This document shows, in pieces, positions 13,800-22,093 of a stretch of 26,062 nucleotides of DNA (its first letter is position 1; each line of letters opens with the position of its first letter). Under the pieces are notes generated by a model. It was not told where the DNA came from and made no database searches. It worked only from the letters and a program-made list of their open reading frames with translations. The position numbers were made by a program, and so were the translations under genes. Source of the DNA: Oscillospiraceae bacterium. GTDB taxonomy: Bacteria; Bacillota; Clostridia; Oscillospirales; Oscillospiraceae. The stretch spans positions 1 through 26,062 of the forward strand of contig JAHHSM010000016.1 in NCBI GenBank assembly GCA_020025175.1. The letters are read 5' to 3'.

Positions 13800-14606
13800 T
13801 TAGAGCCGATGATAAACAGGCCTCAGCCGTTCATATGTTACAAAGTAATCAAAACCACAGACCTTTAAAAGTTTCTGCCGATCCGCAATGGCACAGCCTA
13901 CATACTTCGGACTATGCGCATCACTGCCCAATGTAATCAATTCTCCACCATAATCATGATACAACTGTAAAATATCACGATCCGGCAAAGGCAGATTGCC
14001 GCGATTGGTATTAAGCTCAATGCCAATTCCTTTTGGAATAATCGTCTTAAAGAGTTCCGCTATCTGCTCTTTGAACGGCTGAAACGATAAATTCATGCCA
14101 AGGTGTTCATTCCAGTAGCGCAGCGGAAGGGTCAAATGGCCGATTACGCTGAACCGCCCCCATTTCACCAGCACCATCATCTCGTTGAGATATTCTTCTA
14201 TCGCTTCATAGGCAAATGTTTCTTCCATTTCTTTCACGGTACAAAAATCTTTGCGCCCACGAACCCAAGATAAATTATGCAGCGAACCAATAACAAAGTC
14301 AAGAGGCGGTGCATCATCTAAAAAGTGATCGGCACGCTCAAAATCCTCTGTAGCCTGCCCCAGCTCCACACCCAGCTGAATCTTGATCTGTCCACCCAGC
14401 TGTTCCTGCGCCTGTGTGTACTGCGCAACAGCTGGCTGCCAGGAATGCTCCAACACCTGCTCTGCCTGCCAATTCACAATATCCAAATGGTCCGTCAGGC
14501 AAATTTCATCAAGACCTGCGGCAACAGCTGCCAATGCCATTTCTGTCATCGTATTTTTACCATCGGCACTACAGGTGGAGTGTGTATGGTAATCCGCTAA
14601 ATACAT
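13800..14606 (-). CDS. PHP-family phosphatase, histidinol-phosphatase-like
   Basis: From the ATG at 14606 the product has 268 residues and is a PHP-domain metal-dependent phosphoesterase. The first metal motif is DYHTHSTCSADG, followed by LTDHLD; later motifs are VIGSLH, VIGHLTL, IELNTN and ITLGSDAHSP, which complete the trinuclear metal site. The size and motif set fit the HisK/HisJ-type histidinol-phosphatases that remove phosphate from L-histidinol phosphate. No other his genes are in the window, so it may act on another substrate. An upstream GTG at 14615 is possible; AAGG is better placed for the ATG. It starts 25 bases after dnaJ ends, with no terminator between, so it probably belongs to the heat-shock transcript. 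Confidence 0.85.
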   Translation of the reverse strand: MYLADYHTHSTCSADGKNTMTEMALAAVAAGLDEICLTDHLDIVNWQAEQVLEHSWQPAVAQYTQAQEQLGGQIKIQLGVELGQATEDFERADHFLDDAPPLDFVIGSLHNLSWVRGRKDFCTVKEMEETFAYEAIEEYLNEMMVLVKWGRFSVIGHLTLPLRYWNEHLGMNLSFQPFKEQIAELFKTIIPKGIGIELNTNRGNLPLPDRDILQLYHDYGGELITLGSDAHSPKYVGCAIADRQKLLKVCGFDYFVTYERLRPVYHRL

Positions 14607-14631
14607 ACCGCACACCTTGCCTTCACTCTAC

Positions 14632-15783
14632 TCATTTCTTAAATTTTTTAAAGAAGCCTTTACGCTCACCATAGTTGCCTTCGCCAAGCGTTTCACCAAA
14701 TTTCTTCAGTGCTTCACGCTGCTCGTGATTCAAATTGCGCGGGGTTTCCACAAAGACCGTGACAAACTGATCACCGCGCCCCTTACCATTCAAATTGGGA
14801 ATACCCTTTCCACGCAAACGGAATACCGTTCCGCTCTGAGTTCCTTCCGGAATTTCATATTTTACCTTACCATCAATGGTAGGAATTTCCATTTCTGCGC
14901 CTAAGGCCGCCTGCACAAACGTGATCGGTGCTTCGCATAAGACGGAAGTACCCTCACGACGGAAAATTTCATGAGGCCGTACGGTAACGGTAATATGCAG
15001 ATCCCCAGCAGGGCCGCCGTTTTTACCGGCATTACCCTGTCCTCGCAGGGAGATGGTCTGACCGTTGTCGATACCGGCAGGAATACTTGCCTTAATGGTA
15101 CGCTGACGACGTTCCGTACCACTTCCATGACACTTAGAGCAAGGCTGCTTGATGATCTTTCCTCTGCCCCCACACTTGGAGCAGGTCTGCGTCGTCGCAA
15201 ATACACCCATTGGTGTTTGACGGCGTACCTGTACCGTACCACTGCCGTGACAGTCAGGGCAGGTTTCCGCCGTTGTTCCCTTGGCACATCCTGTACCGCT
15301 GCATTCGCTGCAGTTTTCGGTACGTGTAATAATCACATCTTTTTCGCAGCCAAATGCAGCCTCTTCAAAACTAATCGAAATGGATGTACGGATGGTTTCA
15401 CCACGCGTCGGACCATTGCGGCGTGTCTGACCGCCGCCGAAGCCGCCGCCAAAGAAACTGCCGAAAATATCACCCAGATCACCAAAATCAAAATCGCCGC
15501 CAAAACCGCCGCCAAAACCGCCGCCAAAACCGCCGCCGCCGCCATAATTCGGATCGACACCGGCGAAGCCAAACTGATCATATTTCGCTTTCTTATCCGG
15601 ATTGCTCAGCACTTCATAAGCTTCATTCGCTTCCTTAAATCGGGCTTCACAAGCTGCATCTCCGGGATGCAGATCCGGATGATTTTCTTTTGCCAGTTTA
15701 CGATAAGCACGCTTGATGTCTGCGTCTGATGCGCCTTTATCCACACCAAGCACTTCATAATAATCTCTTTTCTGTTCTGCCAT
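14632..15783 (-). CDS. dnaJ: Chaperone protein DnaJ
   Basis: The 383-residue product is a full type I DnaJ. The J-domain (about residues 5-70) has the HPD triad at 35-37, needed to stimulate DnaK ATPase. The Gly/Phe-rich stretch runs about 80-118. The zinc domain has four CxxCxGxG repeats at Cys158, 175, 201 and 215. The C-terminal substrate domains follow (VRPHEIFRREG, ALGAEMEIPTIDG, FRLRGKGIPN). It delivers unfolded proteins to DnaK. The Gly/Phe part is coded by three exact 12-base repeats. It follows dnaK by 85 bases containing a hairpin. Confidence 0.97.
   Translation of the reverse strand: MAEQKRDYYEVLGVDKGASDADIKRAYRKLAKENHPDLHPGDAACEARFKEANEAYEVLSNPDKKAKYDQFGFAGVDPNYGGGGGFGGGFGGGFGGDFDFGDLGDIFGSFFGGGFGGGQTRRNGPTRGETIRTSISISFEEAAFGCEKDVIITRTENCSECSGTGCAKGTTAETCPDCHGSGTVQVRRQTPMGVFATTQTCSKCGGRGKIIKQPCSKCHGSGTERRQRTIKASIPAGIDNGQTISLRGQGNAGKNGGPAGDLHITVTVRPHEIFRREGTSVLCEAPITFVQAALGAEMEIPTIDGKVKYEIPEGTQSGTVFRLRGKGIPNLNGKGRGDQFVTVFVETPRNLNHEQREALKKFGETLGEGNYGERKGFFKKFKK
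15495..15543. repeat. 12-base tandem repeat in dnaJ
   Basis: CGCCGCCAAAAC occurs three times in a row (15495-15506, 15507-15518, 15519-15530) and runs into a GCC run. On the coding strand each unit encodes Gly-Gly-Gly-Phe-type residues of the DnaJ Gly/Phe linker. Repeat number could vary between strains. Confidence 0.85.
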
Positions 15784-15819
15784 AAATATTCACCCTCGTT
15801 TATAGCGCTACAAGCTCCA

Positions 15820-15848
15820 AATGGGGCGGGGAAAATCCCCGTCCCATT
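15820..15848 (-). promoter_or_regulatory. Hairpin between dnaK and dnaJ
   Basis: A 12-bp stem with one mismatch (15820-15831 with 15837-15848) lies just after the dnaK stop. No T tract follows on the minus strand, so it is more likely an mRNA-stabilising or processing hairpin that lets dnaK exceed dnaJ than a full terminator. Confidence 0.5.
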
Positions 15849-15868
15849 GATAGAGCGGTATTCATTTC

Positions 15869-17728
15869 TTACTTGTTTTCGTCCTCATCGACGACCTTGT
15901 AATCAGCATCATAATACTGACCGTCTGCTGCGCCGCCTTGTGCACCTGCATCGCCTGCTGCACCAGCCTGTGCTGCGCCTTCAGGATTTGCATTCTTATA
16001 CATCTGCTCGCTTACTGCAAAGAATGCCTGCTGCAGTGCCTCAGTGTCAGCCTTAATTGCTTCCACATCATCACCCTTGACAGTTTCCTTCAGCTTGTTC
16101 AGAGCGGTTTCGATCTTGCTCTTATCTTCAGCGCTGACCTTGTCACCCATATCTGCCAGAGTCTTTTCACTCTGATAGATGGACTGGTCCGCAGCATTGC
16201 GGATCTCAACAGCTTCCTTGATCTTTGCATCCTCTGCCGCATACTGCTCAGCATCCTTAACAGCCTTTTCAATATCTTCCTTGCTCATATTGGTAGAAGA
16301 AGTGATGGTGATATGCTGTTCCTTACCCGTGCCAAGATCCTTAGCGGAAACATTGACAATGCCGTTTGCGTCGATATCGAATGTAACTTCGATCTGAGGT
16401 ACGCCACGGCGAGCCGGTGCAATGCCATCCAAATGGAATTTACCCAAAGACTTGTTATACTGTGCCATTTCACGCTCACCCTGCAGAACATTGACTTCAA
16501 CGGAAGTCTGGTTATCAGCAGCAGTAGAGAAAATCTGGCTCTTCTTAACGGGGATGGTGGTATTGCGCTCAATCAGACGCGTGCAGACACCGCCCATAGT
16601 CTCAATGCCCAGAGACAGAGGTGTAACGTCCAGCAGCAGCAGATCCTTTTTCGCGGAGGGATCGTCACCCAGGATACCGCCCTGAATAGCTGCACCAATT
16701 GCAACGCACTCATCGGGGTTGATGCCCTTGAAGCCTTCCTTACCGGTAATGCTTTTCACAGCTTCCTGCACAGCAGGGATACGGGAAGAACCGCCAACCA
16801 GCAGAACCTTGGAAATATCGCTTGCGCTCAAGCCTGCATCCTTCATTGCATTACGAACAGGAATCATGGTTGCTTCCACCAGATCGTGGGTCAGCTCATT
16901 GAACTTTGCACGGCTCAAGGTAACATCCAAGTGCTTAGGACCTGTTGCATCAGCAGTGATATAGGGCAGGTTGACGTTGGTTGTAGTCATACCGGACAGC
17001 TCGATCTTTGCCTTCTCTGCTGCTTCCTTCAAGCGCTGCATAGCGACCTTATCTGCTGTCAGATCGATGCCGCTTTCCTTCTTGAACTCTTCGACCAGAT
17101 ATTTCATAACAGCCTCATCAAAGTCATCGCCGCCCAGATGGGTGTTACCATTGGTAGACAGAACTTCTACAACACCATCGCCGATATCCAGAATAGACAC
17201 ATCGAACGTACCACCGCCCAAGTCGTAAACCATGATCTTCTGGCTTGCTTCTTTTTCTGCACCATATGCCAGTGCAGCTGCGGTAGGCTCATTGATAATA
17301 CGCTTGACTTCCAAGCCTGCAATCTTACCTGCATCCTTGGTTGCCTGACGCTGAGAGTCGTTGAAGTACGCAGGAACAGTGATAACTGCCTCGGTAACAC
17401 TCTGACCCAAATATGCTTCAGCATCCTTCTTCAGCTTGGTCAGGATCATTGCACTGATTTCCTGGGGTGTATATGCCTTGCCGTCTACATTGACCTTATA
17501 ATCCGTACCCATATGGCGCTTGATAGATGCAATGGTGCGGTCGGGGTTTGTGATTGCCTGACGCTTTGCCACCTGACCTACCATACGCTCACCGGTCTTG
17601 GAAAATGCCACTACAGACGGCGTAGTGCGGTTGCCTTCAGCATTTGCAATAACGACAGCTTCGCCGCCTTCCATAACGGACACACAAGAGTTTGTTGTAC
17701 CCAAATCGATACCAATAATTTTACCCAT
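15869..17728 (-). CDS. dnaK: Chaperone protein DnaK (Hsp70)
   Basis: The 619-residue product is a complete Hsp70. The ATPase domain opens with KIIGIDLGTTNSCVSVMEGG and contains FNDSQRQATKDAG, MVYDLGGGTFDVSILDIG and KVLLVGGSSRIPAVQ. The interdomain linker is DLLLLDVTPLSLGIETMGG, followed by the peptide-binding beta domain and helical lid. The tail ends in an acidic VVDEDENK after a Gly/Ala/Gln stretch. The length fits the Gram-positive form, which lacks an insertion found in Gram-negative ATPase domains. DnaK folds and refolds proteins with DnaJ and GrpE. AGGAGG precedes the ATG. Confidence 0.98.
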   Translation of the reverse strand: MGKIIGIDLGTTNSCVSVMEGGEAVVIANAEGNRTTPSVVAFSKTGERMVGQVAKRQAITNPDRTIASIKRHMGTDYKVNVDGKAYTPQEISAMILTKLKKDAEAYLGQSVTEAVITVPAYFNDSQRQATKDAGKIAGLEVKRIINEPTAAALAYGAEKEASQKIMVYDLGGGTFDVSILDIGDGVVEVLSTNGNTHLGGDDFDEAVMKYLVEEFKKESGIDLTADKVAMQRLKEAAEKAKIELSGMTTTNVNLPYITADATGPKHLDVTLSRAKFNELTHDLVEATMIPVRNAMKDAGLSASDISKVLLVGGSSRIPAVQEAVKSITGKEGFKGINPDECVAIGAAIQGGILGDDPSAKKDLLLLDVTPLSLGIETMGGVCTRLIERNTTIPVKKSQIFSTAADNQTSVEVNVLQGEREMAQYNKSLGKFHLDGIAPARRGVPQIEVTFDIDANGIVNVSAKDLGTGKEQHITITSSTNMSKEDIEKAVKDAEQYAAEDAKIKEAVEIRNAADQSIYQSEKTLADMGDKVSAEDKSKIETALNKLKETVKGDDVEAIKADTEALQQAFFAVSEQMYKNANPEGAAQAGAAGDAGAQGGAADGQYYDADYKVVDEDENK

Positions 17729-17794
17729 AATTGTTTCCTCCTGAATATTTGAAAATTTTATTTATACATTGTTAAAAAAATGAACACGCGCTTT

Positions 17795-18361
17795 TTAGTT
17801 TGCTACCTTGACAACTGCAAAACGAATCACTTTCCCGTTCAAAGTAAAGCCCTGCTGAAATACTTCGGCTACTGTATTTTCACCCAGTGTTTCATCATCA
17901 ATATGCATCACAGCAGAGTGTTTATCGGGATCAAAGGGCTGCCCGACAGCGTTGATCTTTTCAACGCCCATTTTTTTCAAAATCTCCTCCAGCTGGTGGA
18001 AGATCATCTCCATGCCCTTCAGATGAGGTGAATCATCGCTGCCACCCACCGCTACGGCACGCTCCAGATTGTCATACACCGGCAGGAACTCTTTCACCGT
18101 TGCCATTTTGGCATCAGAATAAATCTGCTCTTTTTCTTTTGTGGTACGTTTCCGATAGTTATCGTATTCAGCAGCCAGACGCAGATGCTGATCTTTGAGA
18201 TCTTCCATATCCTTTGCCATCTGCTCCATCTTTTCTGCTTCTTCCATAGTGAAGGTTACCCCATTGGTCTTCTTGCCCTTTTTCGCCTTCTTTTCTTCCT
18301 TATTATCACACGCTTGCACTTCTTCATGCATGTTGTTTTCCTGCTTTATTTCTTCACTCAT
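17795..18361 (-). CDS. grpE: Nucleotide exchange factor GrpE
   Basis: The 188-residue product is GrpE, which releases ADP from DnaK. A charged, Lys/Glu-rich start (about residues 1-45) leads into a long helix (EEAEKMEQMAKDMEDLKDQH, then LRLAAEYDNYRKRTTKEKEQ) that makes the dimer stalk and thermosensor. The C-terminal beta domain contains VYDNLERAV, GMEMIFHQLEEIL, GVEKINAVGQPFDP and HSAVMHIDDE, ending in GKVIRFAVVKVA. Its ATG overlaps the hrcA stop by 4 bp, so the two are translationally coupled. DnaK follows after 66 bases. Confidence 0.96.
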   Translation of the reverse strand: MSEEIKQENNMHEEVQACDNKEEKKAKKGKKTNGVTFTMEEAEKMEQMAKDMEDLKDQHLRLAAEYDNYRKRTTKEKEQIYSDAKMATVKEFLPVYDNLERAVAVGGSDDSPHLKGMEMIFHQLEEILKKMGVEKINAVGQPFDPDKHSAVMHIDDETLGENTVAEVFQQGFTLNGKVIRFAVVKVAN

Positions 18362-19410
18362 GTTGTCACATCCTCTTCATGTTTTGGCAATTGCCTTTGA
18401 TCAAACATACGCGTCAGTCCCTCAGCAAAGTAAGAAAGCCGCGCAGCTACAGTTGCATAATCCATTCTCGTCGGTCCAACCACGCCAATCAGCCCTCGCA
18501 TATCATCTCCAATATCATAACTTGCAACTACGACACTGGAATCTTTTAATGCAGCCTCCACATTTTCAGGGCCAATCAGTATCTTCATTGGTGCATTATC
18601 ATCTGGCATAGGCAATGCCGCGTTTTCCGCACTGAGGAATTTCATCAGCTCATTAGCCTTGCCTACATCCTGATACTCTGGCAAATCCAAAATCCGGTTT
18701 GCACCAGTGGTATAAATCATTTTGTGCTGCACATCATCCAAAACCTCAACAGCATATTCTACCGTTTGGGAAAGAATCATGAACAGTGCACCGGGAATCT
18801 GTGACGCAATTTTCATTAAATGCTGTGACATTTCTGTCCCAGAATGTTTCACGAAATCTTTATTAAGCAGTGCTGCCAAAATCGGAAGCTGTGATGCATC
18901 CACAGGCACCTCGCAGCGAAGCAATTTGCTTTTCACGCGGCTGTCATCGGTCATAATCACAGCAATAAAACTATTTTCATCCACACTGAGCAAATCAAAC
19001 CGTGCAATCGTAAATTCCTTTTTCCCCGCTGCCAATGCATAGACCGGATAGTTGGTAAAATTGGAAACCACCTGTCCGGCACGGGACAGGACCCTGTCCA
19101 ACTCCTGCAGCTTGATGTGAAGTGCTTCGTTGATGCTTTCCGTTTCCTGAATCGACAGGCGGTGATGCTCCATCAATTCATTCACATAAATACGGTAACA
19201 TTTGGGAGAGGGAATCCGTCCTGCAGAAGTGTGCGGCTTTTCAAGAAATCCCATTTCCTCCAAATCTGCCATCTCATTTCGGATGGTAGCAGAGGAAACG
19301 CTGTTTCCCAATGCCACAGCAATGGCTTTTGACCCAACCGGCTCAGCCGTTTCCACATAAAGCTCCACAATCGCCTTCAGTATTCTTTTTTTGCGATCTG
19401 TCAGCTCCAT
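18358..19410 (-). CDS. hrcA: Heat-inducible transcription repressor HrcA
   Basis: From the ATG at 19410 the product has 350 residues, the usual HrcA length. The N-terminal winged helix contains ILKAIVELYVETAEPVGSKA and SSATIRNEMADLEEMGFLEK, followed by HTSAGRIPSPKCYRIYVNEL. The C-terminal part ends with the GAF-like signatures VVASYDIGDDMRGLIGVVGP and TRMDYATVAARLSYF. HrcA binds CIRCE and needs GroEL to stay folded, so heat stress relieves repression. The reading frame can be extended to 19440, but the extension runs into the CIRCE operator, while GGAGGGGTGG sits right before the ATG at 19410. It is the first gene of its operon. Confidence 0.96.
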   Translation of the reverse strand: MELTDRKKRILKAIVELYVETAEPVGSKAIAVALGNSVSSATIRNEMADLEEMGFLEKPHTSAGRIPSPKCYRIYVNELMEHHRLSIQETESINEALHIKLQELDRVLSRAGQVVSNFTNYPVYALAAGKKEFTIARFDLLSVDENSFIAVIMTDDSRVKSKLLRCEVPVDASQLPILAALLNKDFVKHSGTEMSQHLMKIASQIPGALFMILSQTVEYAVEVLDDVQHKMIYTTGANRILDLPEYQDVGKANELMKFLSAENAALPMPDDNAPMKILIGPENVEAALKDSSVVVASYDIGDDMRGLIGVVGPTRMDYATVAARLSYFAEGLTRMFDQRQLPKHEEDVTT

Positions 19411-19433
19411 GTTTCCACCCCTCCGCTCAATAT

Positions 19434-19460
19434 TTAGCACTCAATCTTTCTGAGTGCTAA
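19434..19460 (-). promoter_or_regulatory. CIRCE operator (HrcA binding site)
   Basis: TTAGCACTC (19434-19442), a 9-base spacer, then GAGTGCTAA (19452-19460) is a perfect match to the CIRCE consensus. It begins 24 bases upstream of the hrcA ATG and covers the predicted transcription start. Confidence 0.97.
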
Positions 19461-19463
19461 TTC

Positions 19464-19492
19464 AGTATACTTCTATCGTCAAAGAAAGTCAA
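19464..19492 (-). promoter_or_regulatory. Promoter of the hrcA operon
   Basis: On the minus strand TTGACT (19487-19492) and TATACT (19464-19469) are separated by 17 bases. The start site would fall near 19457, inside CIRCE, so HrcA blocks transcription initiation. Confidence 0.83.
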
Positions 19493-19587
19493 TACGGATA
19501 ATTTGAACAAAATGTAAATTCTTTATCATATATTTTTCTACAAGCCCATTCTGCCTGCGTTTCACACAATTTTTACATAAAAAAACA

Positions 19588-19626
19588 GCAAAAGAGGACC
19601 TATCCTAAATCAAGGTCCTCTTTTGC
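19588..19626 (-). terminator. Terminator of the flavin reductase-rubredoxin gene
   Basis: A perfect 14-bp stem (19588-19601 with 19613-19626) closes an 11-base loop and is followed on the minus strand by TGTTTTTTTAT. It lies about 45 bases after the stop codon. Confidence 0.85.
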
Positions 19627-19671
19627 CGACTTTACGTCTAGGGATGAATAAAGATGGGGATAGCAAAATTT

Positions 19672-20295
19672 TTAACGCTTTACAAACTTGCTTCTAGGCG
19701 CACGGCACAAGGGACACTGATACTCATCCGGAATCTCATCGCCTTCATAGATATAGCCGCAAACCGTGCACTTCCAACCATAGTTTCCTTCCAGCGTACG
19801 ATACACAGGCGCTGTAACAGGTGTTGCTGCGCCGGCATTAGTGAAATCATCCAGTGTCAGAACAAGGCCATCGGACAAAACTTCTGCATCCACAGCCTCT
19901 GCAACATACAGAATATAATTACCGATTTCAATTTTGTCAATCACCTTGCAGCTGACACGAGATACCATATTTTCCGTGAGATAAGGATTGCCATTTACAT
20001 CCTCTTTTACCTCGTAAGCTGCAAACTTATCACCCACACGACCGGACTTATAGCCAAACTGATTGACCAATTCTTTCGGTGTATCTTTGCCCAGCAGTGT
20101 GACAACGAAACTGCCGGCCGCTTCAATCGCATCCTTTGTCGCATGATCTTTGTTGATTGAAATTGTGAATTTTGCAGGAACAGAAGATGTCACCTGTGCG
20201 AAAGAACTCACGATGCAGCCCTGACGCTTTCCATCTGCCTGCACACCTACAATGGCCAATGTATAATTTAATTTATCAAACGCTTTTCTATTCAT
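19672..20295 (-). CDS. Flavin reductase domain with C-terminal rubredoxin domain (Hrb-like)
   Basis: The 207-residue protein has an FMN-binding split-barrel flavin reductase domain (about residues 1-150; FDKLNYTLAIVGVQ, GCIVSSFAQVTSSVPAKFTI) and a C-terminal iron site, WKCTVCGYIYEGDEIPDEYQ then CPLCRAPRSKF, with Cys176, 179, 194 and 197. Such proteins are known in clostridia as high-molecular-weight rubredoxin, which passes electrons from NAD(P)H to flavodiiron proteins that remove O2 or NO. The iron domain is the short kind found in rubrerythrin (only 14 residues between the two Cys pairs), not a full rubredoxin. No flavodiiron or rubrerythrin gene is in the window. It is a single-gene unit with a terminator; no convincing promoter could be read. 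Confidence 0.88.
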   Translation of the reverse strand: MNRKAFDKLNYTLAIVGVQADGKRQGCIVSSFAQVTSSVPAKFTISINKDHATKDAIEAAGSFVVTLLGKDTPKELVNQFGYKSGRVGDKFAAYEVKEDVNGNPYLTENMVSRVSCKVIDKIEIGNYILYVAEAVDAEVLSDGLVLTLDDFTNAGAATPVTAPVYRTLEGNYGWKCTVCGYIYEGDEIPDEYQCPLCRAPRSKFVKR

Positions 20296-20500
20296 AGATG
20301 CATCCTCACTTTCAAAAATAAATTCATTTTCTTATGATTAGTATACACAATTCCCCATCTTTATTGTGTTGCATATGCACCATTATATACTTTTATTTAC
20401 TTTTTATGAAGTTCTAATGATTCTCACTATTTTGATTTACCAATGAACCAATGTCTCATTACATCAAATTTTTCAAGATCCTTTGCGATTGGCATTATAT

Positions 20501-20540
20501 AAAATAACCCGGTTTGGCTTGTGTCAAACCGGGTTATTTT
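20501..20540 (-). terminator. Terminator of the rnf operon
   Basis: A perfect 16-bp stem (20501-20516 with 20525-20540) closes an 8-base loop, ends in TTTT on the minus strand, and lies 20 bases after the rnfB stop. Confidence 0.87.
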
Positions 20541-20560
20541 TAAGATTTCAAATCAAAAAA

Positions 20561-21484
20561 TCAGGCATTTTCCTTTGTTTCTTCAGCAGAAGCCTTAGCA
20601 GCCTCCGCTGCCTTTGCTTCAGCAGCAGCCTTAGCCTTTTCAGCCTGAGCCTTCTTGATTGCCTTGTACTTCTCTTTCTCTTCCTTTGTTGCAATGGGAG
20701 AAATTGCATCCTTGGGGCAAACCTTGGTGCATAGCTTGCAGTTTTTGCACTTTGCGTAGTCGATAACAGCTACATTGTCAACAACCTTAATGGCATCAAA
20801 CTTACATTCCTTCACACACAAGCCGCACCCAATACATGCATTTGCGCAAACCTTTGTTGCTGCCGCGCCCTTCTGCTTGTTGGCGCATTCAACAAAGACC
20901 TTTTTAGATACAGGAACAGAAACGATCAAGTCACGCGGACATGCAACTGCGCACTGCATGCAGTCTGTGCATTTATCAGGATCAACCACAGGCACACCGT
21001 TGTCGCCGATTTTGATGGCGTCGAAGCCACAGGCCTTCACGCAGGAGCCCATGCCCAAGCAGCCGTAAGCGCACTCCAGAGGGCCATTGCCGCCCACCTT
21101 CATAGCACCCAAGCAATCCTGAACACCGATGTACTCAAACTTCTTCTTTGCAGCAGTACCGCCGTTACAAATCACATGGGCAATTTCACGTTCACCGGCA
21201 GCAGCCTCAACGCCCATGATCTCAGCAATTTTGGCAACTGCTTCAGCGCTGGCAACAGGGCAGCAACTGACAGGTGCTTTCCCGTCAATAATTGCATTCG
21301 CCGCAGAAGAGCATCCGGCATAGCCACAGCCGCCGCAGTTTGCGCCGGGCAGGCAGTCCATGATCTCAGGGAAACGCGGATCTGTTTTTACTTCAAATAC
21401 TTTAGAAGCAATTGCCAGGATCGTACCGAAAACCAGGCCCAAAATACCCAGCACAAGCAGGGCAGCAAGAACATTCATCATCAT
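20561..21484 (-). CDS. rnfB: Rnf complex subunit RnfB (polyferredoxin)
   Basis: The 307-residue subunit is the ferredoxin entry point of the Rnf complex. One N-terminal membrane helix (about residues 5-27) is followed by the RnfB Fe-S domain with a C-x2-C-x4-C pattern (GANCGGCGYAGCSSAA, then VSCCP). Four ferredoxin-like clusters follow, two of them classical: CTDCMQCAVACP and CKNCKLCTKVCP; the others are around CLGMGSCVKACGFDAI and CIGCGLCVKECKFDAI. Clostridial and Acetobacterium RnfB proteins have more clusters than the proteobacterial form. The last 45 or so residues are an Ala/Lys/Glu-rich helix without cysteines. It is the last gene of the operon, 18 bases after rnfA. Confidence 0.95.
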   Translation of the reverse strand: MMMNVLAALLVLGILGLVFGTILAIASKVFEVKTDPRFPEIMDCLPGANCGGCGYAGCSSAANAIIDGKAPVSCCPVASAEAVAKIAEIMGVEAAAGEREIAHVICNGGTAAKKKFEYIGVQDCLGAMKVGGNGPLECAYGCLGMGSCVKACGFDAIKIGDNGVPVVDPDKCTDCMQCAVACPRDLIVSVPVSKKVFVECANKQKGAAATKVCANACIGCGLCVKECKFDAIKVVDNVAVIDYAKCKNCKLCTKVCPKDAISPIATKEEKEKYKAIKKAQAEKAKAAAEAKAAEAAKASAEETKENA

Positions 21485-21502
21485 ATCTTTCTTCTCCTCC
21501 TC

Positions 21503-22093
21503 TTACCAAACCTGCAGACCGGAGAAGCCCATGAATGCCAGTGCCATCAGACCTGCGGTAACCATAGCCAGAGGAACACCTTCAAAGCACTTCGGGCACT
21601 CGGAGAACTCCAAACGCTCACGAATGGAAGCAAACAGAACAATTGCCAGCATGAAGCCCAAACCGCCGGTTACACCGTAAACCACCGTCTCCAGCAGATT
21701 GTAGCCATAGGAAACACTGTTGATGGAAACACCCAGAACAGCGCAGTTTGTGGTAATCAAGGGCAGGAACACACCCAAAGAGGTGTACAATGCAGGCATA
21801 GCTTTCTGCAGGAACATTTCAATGAACTGAACCAGAGAAGCGATAACCAGAATGAACGCCACGGTCTGCATATATTCCAGACCCAGGTTTTCCAGAATCA
21901 AATGCTGAATAAAATAGGTGACCAGAGAAGCCAAACCCATAACAAAGGTAACAGCAGCACCCATACCAACTGCTGTATCGATCTTCTTGGAGACACCCAT
22001 AAAGGGACAGATACCCAGAAACTGAGAAAGAACAAAGTTATTTGTCAGAATTGCGCCCAAGGAGATCGCAAAAATAGATGTAAGCATTTCCAT
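21503..22093 (-). CDS. rnfA: Rnf complex subunit RnfA
   Basis: The 196-residue protein has about six membrane helices and is the usual RnfA/NqrE size. It shows LTNNFVLSQFLGICPFMGVSK, with the conserved Cys of GICPF, and in the second half ITTNCAVLGVSI with the matching Cys. These two Cys, one in each inverted half of RnfA and RnfE, hold a membrane [2Fe-2S] cluster in the Rnf/Nqr family. RnfA with RnfE carries electrons across the membrane. Its ATG overlaps the last base of the rnfE stop, so the two are coupled. Confidence 0.95.
   Translation of the reverse strand: MEMLTSIFAISLGAILTNNFVLSQFLGICPFMGVSKKIDTAVGMGAAVTFVMGLASLVTYFIQHLILENLGLEYMQTVAFILVIASLVQFIEMFLQKAMPALYTSLGVFLPLITTNCAVLGVSINSVSYGYNLLETVVYGVTGGLGFMLAIVLFASIRERLEFSECPKCFEGVPLAMVTAGLMALAFMGFSGLQVW

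Noticed and set aside
15938..17752. Long plus-strand reading frame as a gene
   Set aside because: It lies wholly antisense to dnaK, has no ribosome-binding site, and its Cys/Leu/Ile-rich product has no recognisable domain.
19411..19440. N-terminal extension of HrcA
   Set aside because: It would start inside the CIRCE operator at the predicted transcription start; a strong ribosome-binding site precedes the ATG at 19410.
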